Assembly: GCA_000720805.1 (NCBI GenBank)
Contig: JODI01000001.1
Coordinates: 191,639-255,638, forward strand
Direction: 5' to 3'
DNA from: Streptomyces violaceoruber
Lineage (GTDB): Bacteria; Actinomycetota; Actinomycetes; Streptomycetales; Streptomycetaceae
Length of the DNA: 64,000 bases
The translations under genes were made by a program, and so were the position numbers. The notes under the pieces were generated by a model. That model saw only the letters and a list, made by a program, of their open reading frames with translations, was not told where the DNA came from and did no database searches. This document shows, in pieces, positions 1-9,412 of the stretch (position 1 is the stretch's first letter; the number at the start of each line of letters is the position of its first letter).

Positions 1-2546
1 AGCACTCCCATGCCCCAGTCCTCGGCGAGCCGCCGCACCAGGTGGGCCAACTCCCGCGTCTCGTCGTCCGACAGCCCCGCCGCCGGTTCGTCGAGCAGCA
101 GCACGGACGGCGAGGACGCGACCGAGCGGGCGATGGCCAGCAGCCGCCGCTCCCCGTACGACAGGTCGCCCACCGGCCGGTCCAGGCTGTCCTGGAGGCC
201 GAACTCCCGTACCGCGACGAGTACGTGGGCGGGGAGCGGGCGGCTGCCGGGACGGATCAGGTCGGTGAGGTACGCCCACCGGCCGGGCCGGTCGCAGGCC
301 GCGTACAGGTTGTCCAGGACGGTCATGTCCTCGAACAGCTCCAGCGACTGGAAGGACCGGCTGAGCCCGGCGGACGCCCGCTTGTGCACCGACAGCCGGG
401 TCGCGTCCAGGTCCCCGAGGCGCACACTGCCGGACGCGGCCCGCGTGAAACCGGTGACGGCGTCGATGGCGGAGGTCTTGCCGGCGCCGTTGGGGCCGAT
501 GAGGCCCACGACCCGGCCCGGCTCCACGTCCAGCGAGAGCCCGTCGACGGCGACGACACCGCCGTAGCGGACGGTGAGGTCCCGCACGTGCAGGGGCAGA
601 GGCGCGGCGCGGGTGACGTCCGGGACGGCAGTCGGTTCCTCCTCGGCCTCGCCCTTCGGGACGACCGGCACCCGCTTCGCGGACAGCCTGCGCCGGACGC
701 CCGCCGCCTGCCGGCCGACTGCCTTGCCGATACCGTCCTGGTTGCCCACCAGCGTCAGCACCAGGATGATCCCGCCGATCAGCGGCATCCACTCGCTCAG
801 GCCCGGCAGCACCAGGTCCCCGAACCGGGCGCCGACCGTGCCCGCGGCGAAGGTCGCGCCGAACAGCGGGCCGACGAGGAAGCCGACACCGCCAATGACG
901 GCGAGCCCGAGCGCGGTGATCGAGTTGAAGCTGGCGAAGTCGGAGAAGACCACCGAGGTCGAGCGGAAGCCGGTGAGCACGCCGGCGAGCGCGGCGATGG
1001 CGGCGGACAGGCCGAAGGCGTAGAGCTTGGCCGCGCGGACGTCGATGCCGAGGGCGGCGGCGGCCCGCTCGTTCGCCCGTACGGCGACGAGGCGGCGGCC
1101 GGTCCGGCTGCGCCGCACGTTGGCGACGAGGAGGGCGGCGGCGACGAACAGCACGAGCACCACGGAGGCGTACCGCTGCGGATGGTCGACGCCGGAGATG
1201 CTGATGCCGAAGAGTGTCTGCTTGCCGACGGCGATGCCGTCACTGCCGGGGGTGGTCGACAGGTCGGTGTTCTGGAAGACCATCGCCTCCAGAGTGGTGC
1301 CGAGGCCGAGCGTGATGATCGCGAGGTTGACGCCCCGGGTACGGACCGCCGGGAGCGCGAACAGCAGGCCGATCGGCACCGTTCCCAACACGCCCGCCAG
1401 CAGGGCGAGTTCGAAAGGCCAGCCCCAGTCGGCCGCGGTGTGCCCGGCGATGAAGGCGCCGGTCCCGGCGAGGGCGTAGGCCGCGAGGGAGACCTGCCCG
1501 GCGTAGCCGGTGACCACGACGATCGACAGGATGATCAGCGAGAGGACCAGAGTGGTGGTGATCGCGTCGGCCCACAGCGGCGTCGAGACGCTGACCAGCA
1601 CCAGGGCGACCGCGACGGCGAGGGCAAGCGGTGCCTTGCGCACCCTTCCGGTGCCCAGGGCGGGCAGCCGGTCCAGGAACGTGCCGCGCAACGGGAGGGC
1701 CCGGCCGCGGGCGACCAGGACCAGGGCGATGAAGAGGAAGGGCACGGAAGAGGCCAGCCCGGTGACGTCGCTGCCGAAGCGGGTCAGCTCGGACTGCACG
1801 AGGCCGATGACCAGACCGCCCGCCAGGGTGACGGGGAACGACGAGAACCTGCCGACCAGGGCGGCCGCCAGCGCGCTGAGCAGGAGAGTGGTCAGCCCGG
1901 TCACCGACAGGCCGATGACCGGCACGATCAGGATGGCCGTCAGGCCCGCGAGGGCCGAGCCCAGCGCCCAGTTGCCGGTGGCGATCAGGTCGGGGGACCA
2001 GCCGAGGGAGGCGGCGGCGCCCTCGTTCTCGGCGACCGCGGTGGTGCCCAGGCCGAACAGGGTCCGCTTGTAGAGCAGGTGGAGGACCGCGGTCACCGCG
2101 AGCGCGATGCCCAGCAGCCAGACACGGTCCTCGGAGACCGTCGCCCCGGCGATCGTCAGCAGCTTGGTGGGCAGCTTGCCCGGCACCAGCTGCAGGCTGT
2201 CGCCGTAGCGCTTCACGGCGATCGCGGTGAGCACGATGAACACCGCCAGGGTGCCGACCAGCCGGGCCAGCGACGACGCCCGGCGCAGCGGACGGAGCAC
2301 CAGCAGGTGCGTGAGGACGCCCAGCGCCGCGGAGGTGAGCACCCCGCACGCGGTGGCGGGCCAGTAGGACACGCCGTGCTGCGCGGAGAGCTCCCACTGT
2401 ACGTAGGCGCCGGCCATCCCGATCGCGCCGTGCGCGAAGTTCAGGACACCGGAGCCCCGGTAGACCAGCACGATGCCGTGCGCGGTGAGCGCGTAGAGCG
2501 CGCCCAAACCCAGGCCCAGCAGCGCGAACCGCAGGATGTCGGCCAT
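1..2546 (-). CDS. Fused branched-chain-type ABC transporter: permease LivH + permease LivM + ATPase LivG (3' end outside window)
   Basis: One uninterrupted reading frame runs from ATG 2546 (GGGAGG seven bases upstream) off the left edge, giving at least 848 residues. Residues 1 to about 290 are a LivH-like permease, about 290 to 620 a LivM-like permease, and a short Pro/Glu-rich linker leads to a LivG-like ATPase. In the ATPase I read a Walker A GLIGPNGAGKTS at residues 681-692, the signature LSYGERR, and Walker B VLLLDEPAAGLSD near residue 830. These three activities are usually separate proteins; the fusion is seen directly. The Liv (HAAT) family imports amino acids, amides, urea or short carboxylates across the membrane, with a lipoprotein receptor and a second ATPase, LivF. 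Both partners are encoded divergently just to the right. The substrate is unknown. The neighbouring LuxE/LuxC genes suggest a carboxylic acid rather than an amino acid. Confidence 0.9.
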   Translation of the reverse strand, partial: MADILRFALLGLGLGALYALTAHGIVLVYRGSGVLNFAHGAIGMAGAYVQWELSAQHGVSYWPATACGVLTSAALGVLTHLLVLRPLRRASSLARLVGTLAVFIVLTAIAVKRYGDSLQLVPGKLPTKLLTIAGATVSEDRVWLLGIALAVTAVLHLLYKRTLFGLGTTAVAENEGAAASLGWSPDLIATGNWALGSALAGLTAILIVPVIGLSVTGLTTLLLSALAAALVGRFSSFPVTLAGGLVIGLVQSELTRFGSDVTGLASSVPFLFIALVLVARGRALPLRGTFLDRLPALGTGRVRKAPLALAVAVALVLVSVSTPLWADAITTTLVLSLIILSIVVVTGYAGQVSLAAYALAGTGAFIAGHTAADWGWPFELALLAGVLGTVPIGLLFALPAVRTRGVNLAIITLGLGTTLEAMVFQNTDLSTTPGSDGIAVGKQTLFGISISGVDHPQRYASVVLVLFVAAALLVANVRRSRTGRRLVAVRANERAAAALGIDVRAAKLYAFGLSAAIAALAGVLTGFRSTSVVFSDFASFNSITALGLAVIGGVGFLVGPLFGATFAAGTVGARFGDLVLPGLSEWMPLIGGIILVLTLVGNQDGIGKAVGRQAAGVRRRLSAKRVPVVPKGEAEEEPTAVPDVTRAAPLPLHVRDLTVRYGGVVAVDGLSLDVEPGRVVGLIGPNGAGKTSAIDAVTGFTRAASGSVRLGDLDATRLSVHKRASAGLSRSFQSLELFEDMTVLDNLYAACDRPGRWAYLTDLIRPGSRPLPAHVLVAVREFGLQDSLDRPVGDLSYGERRLLAIARSVASSPSVLLLDEPAAGLSDDETRELAHLVRRLAEDWGMGV

Positions 2547-2575
2547 CGGGGAACCTCCCAGAGCGGGGCGAGACA

Positions 2576-2600
2576 GCACATTCATTTAAATAATTGTGCC
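2576..2600. promoter_or_regulatory. AT-rich divergent promoter region with ATTTAAAT palindrome
   Basis: The 127 bp between the divergent starts at 2546 and 2674 contain an AT-rich island centred on ATTTAAAT (2584-2591), exceptional in this GC-rich sequence. It is flanked by CATTC and AATTG half-sites. It is a plausible shared promoter or operator for the fused permease/ATPase gene and the receptor operon. No regulator gene is adjacent within the window. Confidence 0.4.
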
Positions 2601-2673
2601 GAGAGTACTTCACTAACTGCAAAACGCACCCCATGCTGTTCGCCATCTCGACGACGAGCCCCGCGGAGGAACC

Positions 2674-3909
2674 ATGAACGACTCACGACGACGCAGAACC
2701 ACCGCTGCGAGCTGTCTCGCGGTGACCGGAGTCCTGCTCGCCGCAGGGTGCGGGGGCAAGGCGGCCGGCAGTTCGGCCGAGACCTCCTCGCTGAAGGGCA
2801 CCCCGGTCAAGGTGATGGTCTGGACGCCGGAGGACACCCAGGGCAGCGCCCAGCCCGGGGTCCGGCTCACCGCCCAGGCCTACGAGAAGTGGATCAACGC
2901 CAACGGCGGCATCAAGGGCGCCCCGCTGAAGGTGCTCACCTGCAACGAGAAGAACAACCCCGACGAGGCCGAGAAGTGCGCCCAGCAGGCGGTCGCCGAG
3001 AAGGTGGTCGCGGTGGTGGGGTCGTACAGCCTCGCGGGCGACCGCTACATGCCGATCCTGCAGAAGGCCGGCATCCCCTACATCGGCGGGACCGGTGTCT
3101 CGGCGGCGGAGTTCTCCAACCCGCTGTCCTTCCCGGTCAACGGCGGAACCCCGGTGGTGTTCGCCGCGCACGGCCGGCAGCTGGTGCAGAGCGGCTGCAA
3201 GAAGATCACCGGGGTGCGGTACGACGTCGCCGCCGCGGCTGTCGTCTCGCAGTTCCTCACGGTCGGCGCCGTCTCCGCCGGAGGGGCCCCGGTCAAGGAC
3301 CTCAAGGTGCCCCTCACCGCCACCGACCTCGCTCCGCAGGTCGCCGCGACCAAGGGCAGCGACTGTGTGAGCGTGATCATGGGCACCGCCTCCGGCCTGT
3401 TCGTGAAGTCGTACATCCAGTCCGGTGACAAGACCAAGCTCGGCAGCGTCGTCGGCAACCTCACCCCGCAACTGGCCGAGAGCACCGGCGGAGCCGGCAG
3501 CCCCCTGGAGGGCGCGGCGATCACCGGCTACTTCCCGCCGACCTCCGACACCGCCTGGAAGGACTTCCTCGCAGCCACCAAGGGCGACAAGGACATCGAC
3601 ACCAGCAACGGTGCCAACGAGACGACCTGGGTGGCCTTCAAGGTCTTCACCGAGGCCGCCAAGAAGCTCCCGACGATCACGGCGAAGGCCCTCGTGCAGG
3701 AGCTCGACACCACCCCGGGCATCAGCACCGGCGGCCTGACCCCGCCGCTGAGCTGGAAGGCGTCCACGGCCCTGCCGATCAAGGGCCTCAACCGCATCCA
3801 CAACACCACCGCCACCGAACTGACGATCCGCGACGGGAAGATCGAGTGGGCCAAACCCGGATCCACCTTCGTCGACGTCCGCAAGGTCCTCACGGCCCTG
3901 TCCGGCTGA
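2674..3909 (+). CDS. LivK-type ABC transporter substrate-binding lipoprotein
   Basis: A 411-residue receptor. The N-terminus has Arg residues, a hydrophobic stretch and a lipobox (LLAAGC, Cys near residue 26), so it should be a membrane-anchored lipoprotein. The body has the type I periplasmic-binding fold of the Leu/Ile/Val-binding family, seen in AYEKWINANGGIKG followed by the segment around VVAVVGSYS. The start ATG follows GGAGG directly. It begins a four-gene unit (receptor, LivF, LuxE-like, LuxC-like) transcribed away from the fused permease/ATPase. It should capture the transporter's ligand outside the cell. The ligand cannot be read from sequence; several LivK-like receptors of actinomycetes bind aromatic or aliphatic carboxylates rather than amino acids. 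Confidence 0.9.
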   Translation: MNDSRRRRTTAASCLAVTGVLLAAGCGGKAAGSSAETSSLKGTPVKVMVWTPEDTQGSAQPGVRLTAQAYEKWINANGGIKGAPLKVLTCNEKNNPDEAEKCAQQAVAEKVVAVVGSYSLAGDRYMPILQKAGIPYIGGTGVSAAEFSNPLSFPVNGGTPVVFAAHGRQLVQSGCKKITGVRYDVAAAAVVSQFLTVGAVSAGGAPVKDLKVPLTATDLAPQVAATKGSDCVSVIMGTASGLFVKSYIQSGDKTKLGSVVGNLTPQLAESTGGAGSPLEGAAITGYFPPTSDTAWKDFLAATKGDKDIDTSNGANETTWVAFKVFTEAAKKLPTITAKALVQELDTTPGISTGGLTPPLSWKASTALPIKGLNRIHNTTATELTIRDGKIEWAKPGSTFVDVRKVLTALSG

Positions 3910-3920
3910 GGAGCAGGCCC

Positions 3921-4655
3921 GTGCCCGACACCGACGCACCCCTGATCGAAGCCCGCTCCCTGTCCGCCGGATACGGCAGCCGGCCCGTCGTACGCGACCT
4001 CGACCTGGAGGTCCGGCCCGGCGAGGTCGTCGCCCTGCTCGGCCCCAACGGCGCGGGCAAGACCACCATCCTCCGGGCGCTCTCCGGCAGCCTGGCACCG
4101 ATGGGCGGCGAGGTGCGCTGGCTGGGCGAACCCGGCCGCGCACCGCTGCACCGACGCGCCCGGCAGGGCCTGGCGTACGTCGGTGAGCGGGCGGTGTTCA
4201 CCAGGCTCGACACCGCGGACAACCTGCGGGTCGGCCGGGTGACGACCCGGCAGGCCCTGGAGCTCTTCCCCGAGCTCGAAAAACGCCTGAGGACGGGCGC
4301 GGGCATGCTTTCCGGCGGCGAGCAGCAGATGCTGTCGCTGGCCCGTGCCCTGTGCCGCGAGCCCAAGCTGCTCCTCGCGGACGAACTCTCCCTCGGTCTC
4401 GCCCCGTTGGTGGTCGACCGCCTCCTGCGCGCGGTGCGCGAGGCGGCCGACCACGGCCTCGGCGCGCTGCTGGTCGAACAGCATGTGCGCAAGGTGCTGG
4501 ACATCGCCGACCGCGTGTACGTCCTGCACCGCGGCCGCGTCACCATGACCGGCACCCCGAAGGAACTGCGCGGCAACCTGGACGCGATCGAGTCGTCGTA
4601 CCTCGCGGCGAACGCGGCCCACGCGGCGGAAAAGACAACCTACGCAACCGACTGA
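3921..4655 (+). CDS. LivF-type ABC transporter ATP-binding protein
   Basis: A 244-residue ATPase starting at GTG 3921, with an AGGAG site nine bases upstream, 11 bp after the receptor gene. I see Walker A LLGPNGAGKTT, the signature MLSGGEQQM and Walker B LLLADELSLGL. The last departs from the usual DEPSLGL because Pro is replaced by Leu. It should pair with the LivG domain of the fused protein to give a heterodimeric motor. Length is normal for LivF (about 235). The next gene starts 10 bp after its stop codon, so translation is probably coupled to the LuxE-like protein. Confidence 0.9.
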   Translation: MPDTDAPLIEARSLSAGYGSRPVVRDLDLEVRPGEVVALLGPNGAGKTTILRALSGSLAPMGGEVRWLGEPGRAPLHRRARQGLAYVGERAVFTRLDTADNLRVGRVTTRQALELFPELEKRLRTGAGMLSGGEQQMLSLARALCREPKLLLADELSLGLAPLVVDRLLRAVREAADHGLGALLVEQHVRKVLDIADRVYVLHRGRVTMTGTPKELRGNLDAIESSYLAANAAHAAEKTTYATD

Positions 4656-4665
4656 GGTGAAAGCC

Positions 4666-6006
4666 GTGGCAAGCGCACGCGAGCAGATCCGATCCCTCGT
4701 CCTCTCCGGCGACACCTTCGACCAAGGCGCCGACGAGCTGAGGGAACTGCAGCTGGAGGCCGCCCGGGAGACCTTCGCCGCCCACCGCGAGCGGGTTCCG
4801 CTGCTGCGCACCCGGGCGGCGGAGACCGGCGTGGACGAGGTCACCGGCCTCGACGACCTCGTACCGCTGCTCTTCTCGCACACCAGCTACAAGTCGTACC
4901 CCGTCTCCCTCATCACCGCCGGCCGCTGGGACCGTCTGCTGCGCTGGTACACCACCGTGTCCGCGGTCGAACCCGGCGACGTCGACATGGACGGTGTCCG
5001 CGACATCGACGAGTGGACCGACCGCATCAGCGCCGCCGGCCATCGCCCGTACATCACCAGCGGCACCTCGGGAAAGGTCTCCTTCCTCAACTGCGACGCC
5101 AGTGACCTGAGTTTCCTGCATGACATCCTGGAGCACCTCACCTGCTGGCCCGATCCGCTGCCGGCGAAACCCACCCGCCGCGGCTATCTGCTCGCGCCCG
5201 CGAGCGGCCCGATGCGCTCCATCGACGGCTTCCGTTGGCACGCCGACGTCTTCGCACAACCCGGCGAGACCCGGCTGCTCACCGAGGACCCGATGCGGGT
5301 GTCCGAGCTGATGAGCAGCGCGCTGCTGCGCCGCCGGATCGCGGAGGGCACCGCGACCCCGCAGGAGATCAGCTCCTTCGAGACCATCTCCGGGTCCCGC
5401 GAGCAGGAACTGGGCGCGGCCATGGCCCAGATCGTCGACGACATCGCCGCGCACCGCGACGAGCCGCTGCTGATCGCGGGCATGAACAACCAGCAGTTCA
5501 CCCTCATCCAGGCCCTGCGCGCCCGCGGCGTACCCGACGGCAGCCTGCACCCGGACACGCTGGTGCTCAGCGGCGGCGGCAACAAGGGCCGCGCCCTGCC
5601 CGACGACTACCAGCAGCAGTTGGCCGCCTTCTACGACGGGGTACGCCGCGTACGCAGCTACGGCATGACCGAGCTCCAGGGCTCCTGCCTCGCCTGCGAG
5701 CAGGGCAACTACCACGTGCCGCCCTGGGTGATCCCCCTGGTCCTGGACGAGCCCGGTGAGAAGCTGCTCAACCCCGGACACGGTGTCGTGGAGGGGCGGT
5801 TCGCCTTCCTCGACGTCTCCCTGGAGGGCCGCTGGGGCGGGCTGATCAGCGGAGACCGGGTCTTCGTGGACTTCTCGCCGTGCGCCTGCGGCCGCCCGGG
5901 ACCGGCGGTCCTGCCGGACATCCGGCGCTACGGCGACCTCGGCGGCGACGACAAGATCACCTGCGCCGCGACACTCGACTCCTATGTGCGGGGGATGATC
6001 CACTGA
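4666..6006 (+). CDS. LuxE-like acyl-protein synthetase (acyl-AMP-forming)
   Basis: A 446-residue member of the LuxE acyl-protein synthetase family. In luminous bacteria LuxE activates a fatty acid with ATP, holds it on a cysteine and passes it to the LuxC reductase. Visible features are SYKSYP at residues 74-79, the nucleotide-binding TSGTSGK at 131-137 and a Cys-rich tail. C433 lies 13 residues from the C-terminus, close to where LuxE carries its acylated cysteine; C406 and C408 are alternatives. I chose GTG 4666 because GAGGTGA sits six bases upstream; GTG 4657 would add three residues. Its stop overlaps the start of the LuxC-like gene (TGATG), so the two are translationally coupled. No luxA, luxB or luxD lies in the window, so the role is aldehyde formation, not light. 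The acid substrate is unknown. Confidence 0.85.
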   Translation: MASAREQIRSLVLSGDTFDQGADELRELQLEAARETFAAHRERVPLLRTRAAETGVDEVTGLDDLVPLLFSHTSYKSYPVSLITAGRWDRLLRWYTTVSAVEPGDVDMDGVRDIDEWTDRISAAGHRPYITSGTSGKVSFLNCDASDLSFLHDILEHLTCWPDPLPAKPTRRGYLLAPASGPMRSIDGFRWHADVFAQPGETRLLTEDPMRVSELMSSALLRRRIAEGTATPQEISSFETISGSREQELGAAMAQIVDDIAAHRDEPLLIAGMNNQQFTLIQALRARGVPDGSLHPDTLVLSGGGNKGRALPDDYQQQLAAFYDGVRRVRSYGMTELQGSCLACEQGNYHVPPWVIPLVLDEPGEKLLNPGHGVVEGRFAFLDVSLEGRWGGLISGDRVFVDFSPCACGRPGPAVLPDIRRYGDLGGDDKITCAATLDSYVRGMIH

Positions 6007-7394
6007 TGAGCGGTACGACACTCGACGGCACCGCGGCCGGATCCGTGGCCGTCGTCCACGTGGTCCGGGGCGAGGTCGACGACAGCGCCCCGGTCGACCT
6101 CGGCCGGTTCACCGCACCGGGCCTCGACCTGAACCGCCTCGTGTGGCCCCGCACCGAACCCGGACCCGCCTTCCACGTACCGGTCGCGGAGATTGTCGAC
6201 CTCCTCGTGGAGACCGGTGAGGCACTCAAGGCGGACCGCGCGGGTCTGCTCGCCGAAGCCCTGGAGCGGATGGCCCCGGTCAGCCCGCTGCCCGCGGAGG
6301 TGCTGGAACGCGCCTACGCCGTGCTGTGGCGCAGCTTCCAGCGGGCCGGCCTGTACGCCCAGATCGACCACGAACTCGGCGGGGCGGACGTCCTCGACGG
6401 ATGGCGCGAGGTGCGGCTGCCCGAGAACAGGATCGCCGCCACCCGCGCGTTCCCGCCCCGCCTGGTGCACATCATCGCCGGCAACGCCCCCGGCGTCGCG
6501 GCGATGTCCGTCGTGCGCGGCGCCCTCACCAAGGGCGTCAACCTGCTGAAGCTGCCCTCGAACGACCTGTTCACCGCGACCGCGATCCTGCGCACCATGG
6601 CCGGGGTCGCCCCCGGGCACCCGGTGGTGCGGTCGTTCTCGGCGGTGTACTGGCGCGGCGGCGACGAGGCGGTGGAGAGCGTGCTGTTCCGCCCGCAGTT
6701 CTTCGACAAACTGGTCGCCTGGGGCGGCGAGTCCACCATCCGCAGCGCGCTGAAGTACGTCGGTCCGGGGTTCGAGCTGGTCTCCTTCGACCCCAAGACC
6801 TCCATCTCGATGATCGGCCGCGAGGCCTTCGCGTCCGAGGAGAGCCTGGCCCGGGCAGCCGACGCGGGCGCCGCCGACGCCACGTTCTTCAACCAGCAGG
6901 CGTGCGTGGCCAGCCGCTTCCAGTTCGTCGAGGGATCCTGGGACGACGCCGACCGCTACGCCGCCCTGCTGTGCGAACGCCTCGCAGTGGCACGGGAGTT
7001 CAGCTCGGCCGGCGGTCCACGGGTCGCCGGGGAGCTCCGCGAGGAGATCGACGTCCTGCGCTCCATGGAGCCCGAGTACCGGGTGTGGGGCGGCTACGAC
7101 GGCCGGGGCCTGGTCATCCGCTCACCGGAACCCGTGGACTTCCACCCCGACGGGAAGATCGTCGACGTCGTCCCGGTCGCCGCCCTCTCCGAAGCCGTCG
7201 CCCATGCCGGTGTCGCCACCCAGACGGTCGGCGTGTATCCCGACGCCCGCAAGGCGGAACTGCGTGACGCCCTCGCCTGCGCCGGGGTGCAGCGCGTGGT
7301 CTCCCTCGGCAGGGCGGGCGGTATGCCGCCGGGACTGTCCCACGACGGCTTCTACCCGCTGCAACGGCTCATGCGCTGGGTGAACGACGAGTGA
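6006..7394 (+). CDS. LuxC-like acyl-CoA/acyl-protein reductase
   Basis: A 462-residue protein of the LuxC family, an aldehyde-dehydrogenase-fold enzyme that reduces an enzyme-bound acyl thioester to an aldehyde with NADPH. The start ATG overlaps the stop of the LuxE-like gene. The cofactor-binding region is recognisable at residues 155-187 ([20 protein letters not shown], then KLPSND), and the likely catalytic cysteine is C300 in [10 protein letters not shown]. Length is near the family norm (about 480). With its neighbours it suggests import of a carboxylate, activation by LuxE and reduction here. The last 26 bp overlap the 3' end of the convergent tctA gene, which may matter for transcription termination. 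Confidence 0.87.
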   Translation: MSGTTLDGTAAGSVAVVHVVRGEVDDSAPVDLGRFTAPGLDLNRLVWPRTEPGPAFHVPVAEIVDLLVETGEALKADRAGLLAEALERMAPVSPLPAEVLERAYAVLWRSFQRAGLYAQIDHELGGADVLDGWREVRLPENRIAATRAFPPRLVHIIAGNAPGVAAMSVVRGALTKGVNLLKLPSNDLFTATAILRTMAGVAPGHPVVRSFSAVYWRGGDEAVESVLFRPQFFDKLVAWGGESTIRSALKYVGPGFELVSFDPKTSISMIGREAFASEESLARAADAGAADATFFNQQACVASRFQFVEGSWDDADRYAALLCERLAVAREFSSAGGPRVAGELREEIDVLRSMEPEYRVWGGYDGRGLVIRSPEPVDFHPDGKIVDVVPVAALSEAVAHAGVATQTVGVYPDARKAELRDALACAGVQRVVSLGRAGGMPPGLSHDGFYPLQRLMRWVNDE

Positions 7395-8871
7395 GAGCGC
7401 CGAGCTTCTTCAACAGCGGCCAGGCCAGCAGCAGCACGATCACCGCGTACACGCTCACCGCGAAGGGCGTGTCGACCAGTCCCGTGACGCTGCCGTCGCT
7501 GATCTGCAGGGCCCGGCGCAGCTGTTGCTCGGCGTTCGGGCCGAGGATGACACCGATCACCGCCGGCAGGATCGGCAGGCCGTAGCGGCGCATGCCGAAA
7601 CCGATCAGGCCGATGATCAGGAGGATCACCAGATCGACGACCTCACCGCCCACCGCGTACGCGCCGACCGCCGCGAAGAACATGATCCCCGCGTACAGAT
7701 ACGGCCGTGGGATGCGCAGCAGCTTGGCCCACACCGGCGCCAGCGGCAGGTTGAGCGCGAGCAGCAGCACCATGCCGACGAACAGGGAGGCGATCAGACC
7801 CCACACCAGGTCCGGTTCGCGTTCGAACAGGAGTGGGCCCGGCTGGATGCCGTACTGCTGGAAGGCGGCCAGCATGACGGCCGCCACCGCCGTGGTCGGC
7901 AGCCCCAGGGTCAGCATCGACACCAGGGTGCCCGCCGCCGAGGCCGACGCCGCCGACTCCGGACCCGCCACGCCCTCGATGGCGCCCTTGCGGCCCCAGT
8001 CCTCCTGGTGCTTCGACAGGCGCTTCTCCGTCACGTAGGAGAGGAACGTGGGGATCTCGGCACCGCCCGCCGGAATCGCGCCGAACGGGAAGCCGATGAA
8101 CGGGCCGCGCAGCCACGACTTCCAGGTCCGCCGCACATCGTCGCGGCCGAGCCACGGTCGGCCCACCGGGATCGGCTCGGCCGGCAGACGCCGCAGGTGC
8201 GCGGCGACCCACAGGGCCTCGCCGATCGCGAAGAGACCGACCGCCACGATCACCACGTCGATGCCGTCGGCGAGTTGCAGCGAACCGAACGTCAGCCGCT
8301 GCTGGCCGGTCATCTGGTCGAGTCCCACCAGCCCGAGCGTCAGCCCGATGAGCAGGGACGCGAGACCGCGGATGCGGGACGAGCCCAGCACGGACGTCAC
8401 GGCGATGAACGCCAGCACCATGATGGCGAAGTAGTCCGGCGCGCCGATGTCCACCGCCAGGTCCGCGACCGTCGGCGCGAGCGCGACCAGCAGGGTCGTG
8501 CCGATCAGTCCGCCCGCGAAGTGACCGATGGCGGCGGCCGCGAGCGCCTGCGCGCCACGCCCTGACTTCGCCATCGGATTGCCCTCCATGGCGGCGACCA
8601 CGGCGGCACTCTCGCCGGGCGTGTTCAGCAGGATCGAGGTGGTCGAGCCGCCGAACATCGCGCCGTAGTAGATGCCGGCGAACATGATGAACGCGCCGGT
8701 CGGATCGAGTCCGTACGTCACCGGCAGCAGCAGCGCGACCGCCATCGCCGGCCCGATGCCGGGCAGCACGCCGATCGCGGTCCCGAGCAGCACACCGACG
8801 GCCGCCCACAGCAGGTTGACCGGCGTCAGAGCCGTACCGAAGCCGTCCATCAGGGAGGTGAGGGCGTCCAT
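7369..8871 (-). CDS. tctA: Tripartite tricarboxylate transporter, large permease TctA
   Basis: A 500-residue, very hydrophobic protein of the TctA family, the large membrane subunit of secondary transporters that import citrate or related carboxylates with an extracytoplasmic receptor. Recognisable family stretches are [17 protein letters not shown] near residue 40 and [16 protein letters not shown] near residue 80, plus roughly ten membrane segments. It starts one base after the tctB stop and ends inside the last codons of the convergent luxC-like gene. Operon order is tctC-tctB-tctA on the minus strand. Family assignment is firm; the exact carboxylate is not. Confidence 0.95.
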   Translation of the reverse strand: MDALTSLMDGFGTALTPVNLLWAAVGVLLGTAIGVLPGIGPAMAVALLLPVTYGLDPTGAFIMFAGIYYGAMFGGSTTSILLNTPGESAAVVAAMEGNPMAKSGRGAQALAAAAIGHFAGGLIGTTLLVALAPTVADLAVDIGAPDYFAIMVLAFIAVTSVLGSSRIRGLASLLIGLTLGLVGLDQMTGQQRLTFGSLQLADGIDVVIVAVGLFAIGEALWVAAHLRRLPAEPIPVGRPWLGRDDVRRTWKSWLRGPFIGFPFGAIPAGGAEIPTFLSYVTEKRLSKHQEDWGRKGAIEGVAGPESAASASAAGTLVSMLTLGLPTTAVAAVMLAAFQQYGIQPGPLLFEREPDLVWGLIASLFVGMVLLLALNLPLAPVWAKLLRIPRPYLYAGIMFFAAVGAYAVGGEVVDLVILLIIGLIGFGMRRYGLPILPAVIGVILGPNAEQQLRRALQISDGSVTGLVDTPFAVSVYAVIVLLLAWPLLKKLGALTRRSPSA

Positions 8872-8872
8872 G

Positions 8873-9412
8873 TCACAGCACTCCCATCAGCGGGCCGCCG
8901 GGCAGCGGCACCCCGAGCAGGTTGTTGAAGACGACGTAGGTGACGAGGGACAGCACGGCCGCGATGAGCGGATCCCGGTCGGTCCGGCGGCTGCCGAGCG
9001 CGAAGGCCGCCCCCCAGAACAGCAGCGCGCCCGCGAGGGGGAAGCCGAGCGGCTCGATGAGGGCGGCCGCGCCGAGGAACACCCCGGTCAGCAGTACCAC
9101 CGTGCGCCAGTCGGCGGGTTCGGAGAGGTCGACGTCCTCGCCGGTCTCGGCCTGGCCCCGCCCGCCGCGCAGCACGTCCACGGCGAGCAGCGCGGCGATG
9201 ACCAGCAGTCCGACGCCGACGACGACCGGCACGGTCTTCGGTCCGACGGGCCCGCGCTGGGTGAGGTCGACGTCCATGGTGAGCGCGTCGGTCAGGACCA
9301 GCACGCCGAGCGCCAGCAGCAGGACGCACACGCCGAGTTCGGAGTGCTCGCGCAGCCACGAGCGCCGCTCGTCCGACGGTGTGTCGGGAATGTCCGTGGC
9401 CTGCGTCGTCAC
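8873..9412 (-). CDS. tctB: Tripartite tricarboxylate transporter, small permease TctB
   Basis: A 179-residue membrane protein with four predicted hydrophobic segments and the weak but typical TctB pattern ([34 protein letters not shown]). The GTG start overlaps the tctC stop by four bases (GTGA), the usual translational coupling in this family. TctB stabilises the complex with TctA; it has no enzymatic role. Size and position between receptor and large permease make this assignment secure. Confidence 0.9.
   Translation of the reverse strand: MTTQATDIPDTPSDERRSWLREHSELGVCVLLLALGVLVLTDALTMDVDLTQRGPVGPKTVPVVVGVGLLVIAALLAVDVLRGGRGQAETGEDVDLSEPADWRTVVLLTGVFLGAAALIEPLGFPLAGALLFWGAAFALGSRRTDRDPLIAAVLSLVTYVVFNNLLGVPLPGGPLMGVL

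Noticed and set aside
42..3428. 1128-codon plus-strand frame rich in Arg, Gly, Gln, Asp
   Set aside because: Antisense to the fused Liv gene and out of frame with the receptor; no recognisable domain.
1..7394. Complete lux luminescence operon
   Set aside because: Only LuxC- and LuxE-like genes are present; no luciferase or LuxD in the window.
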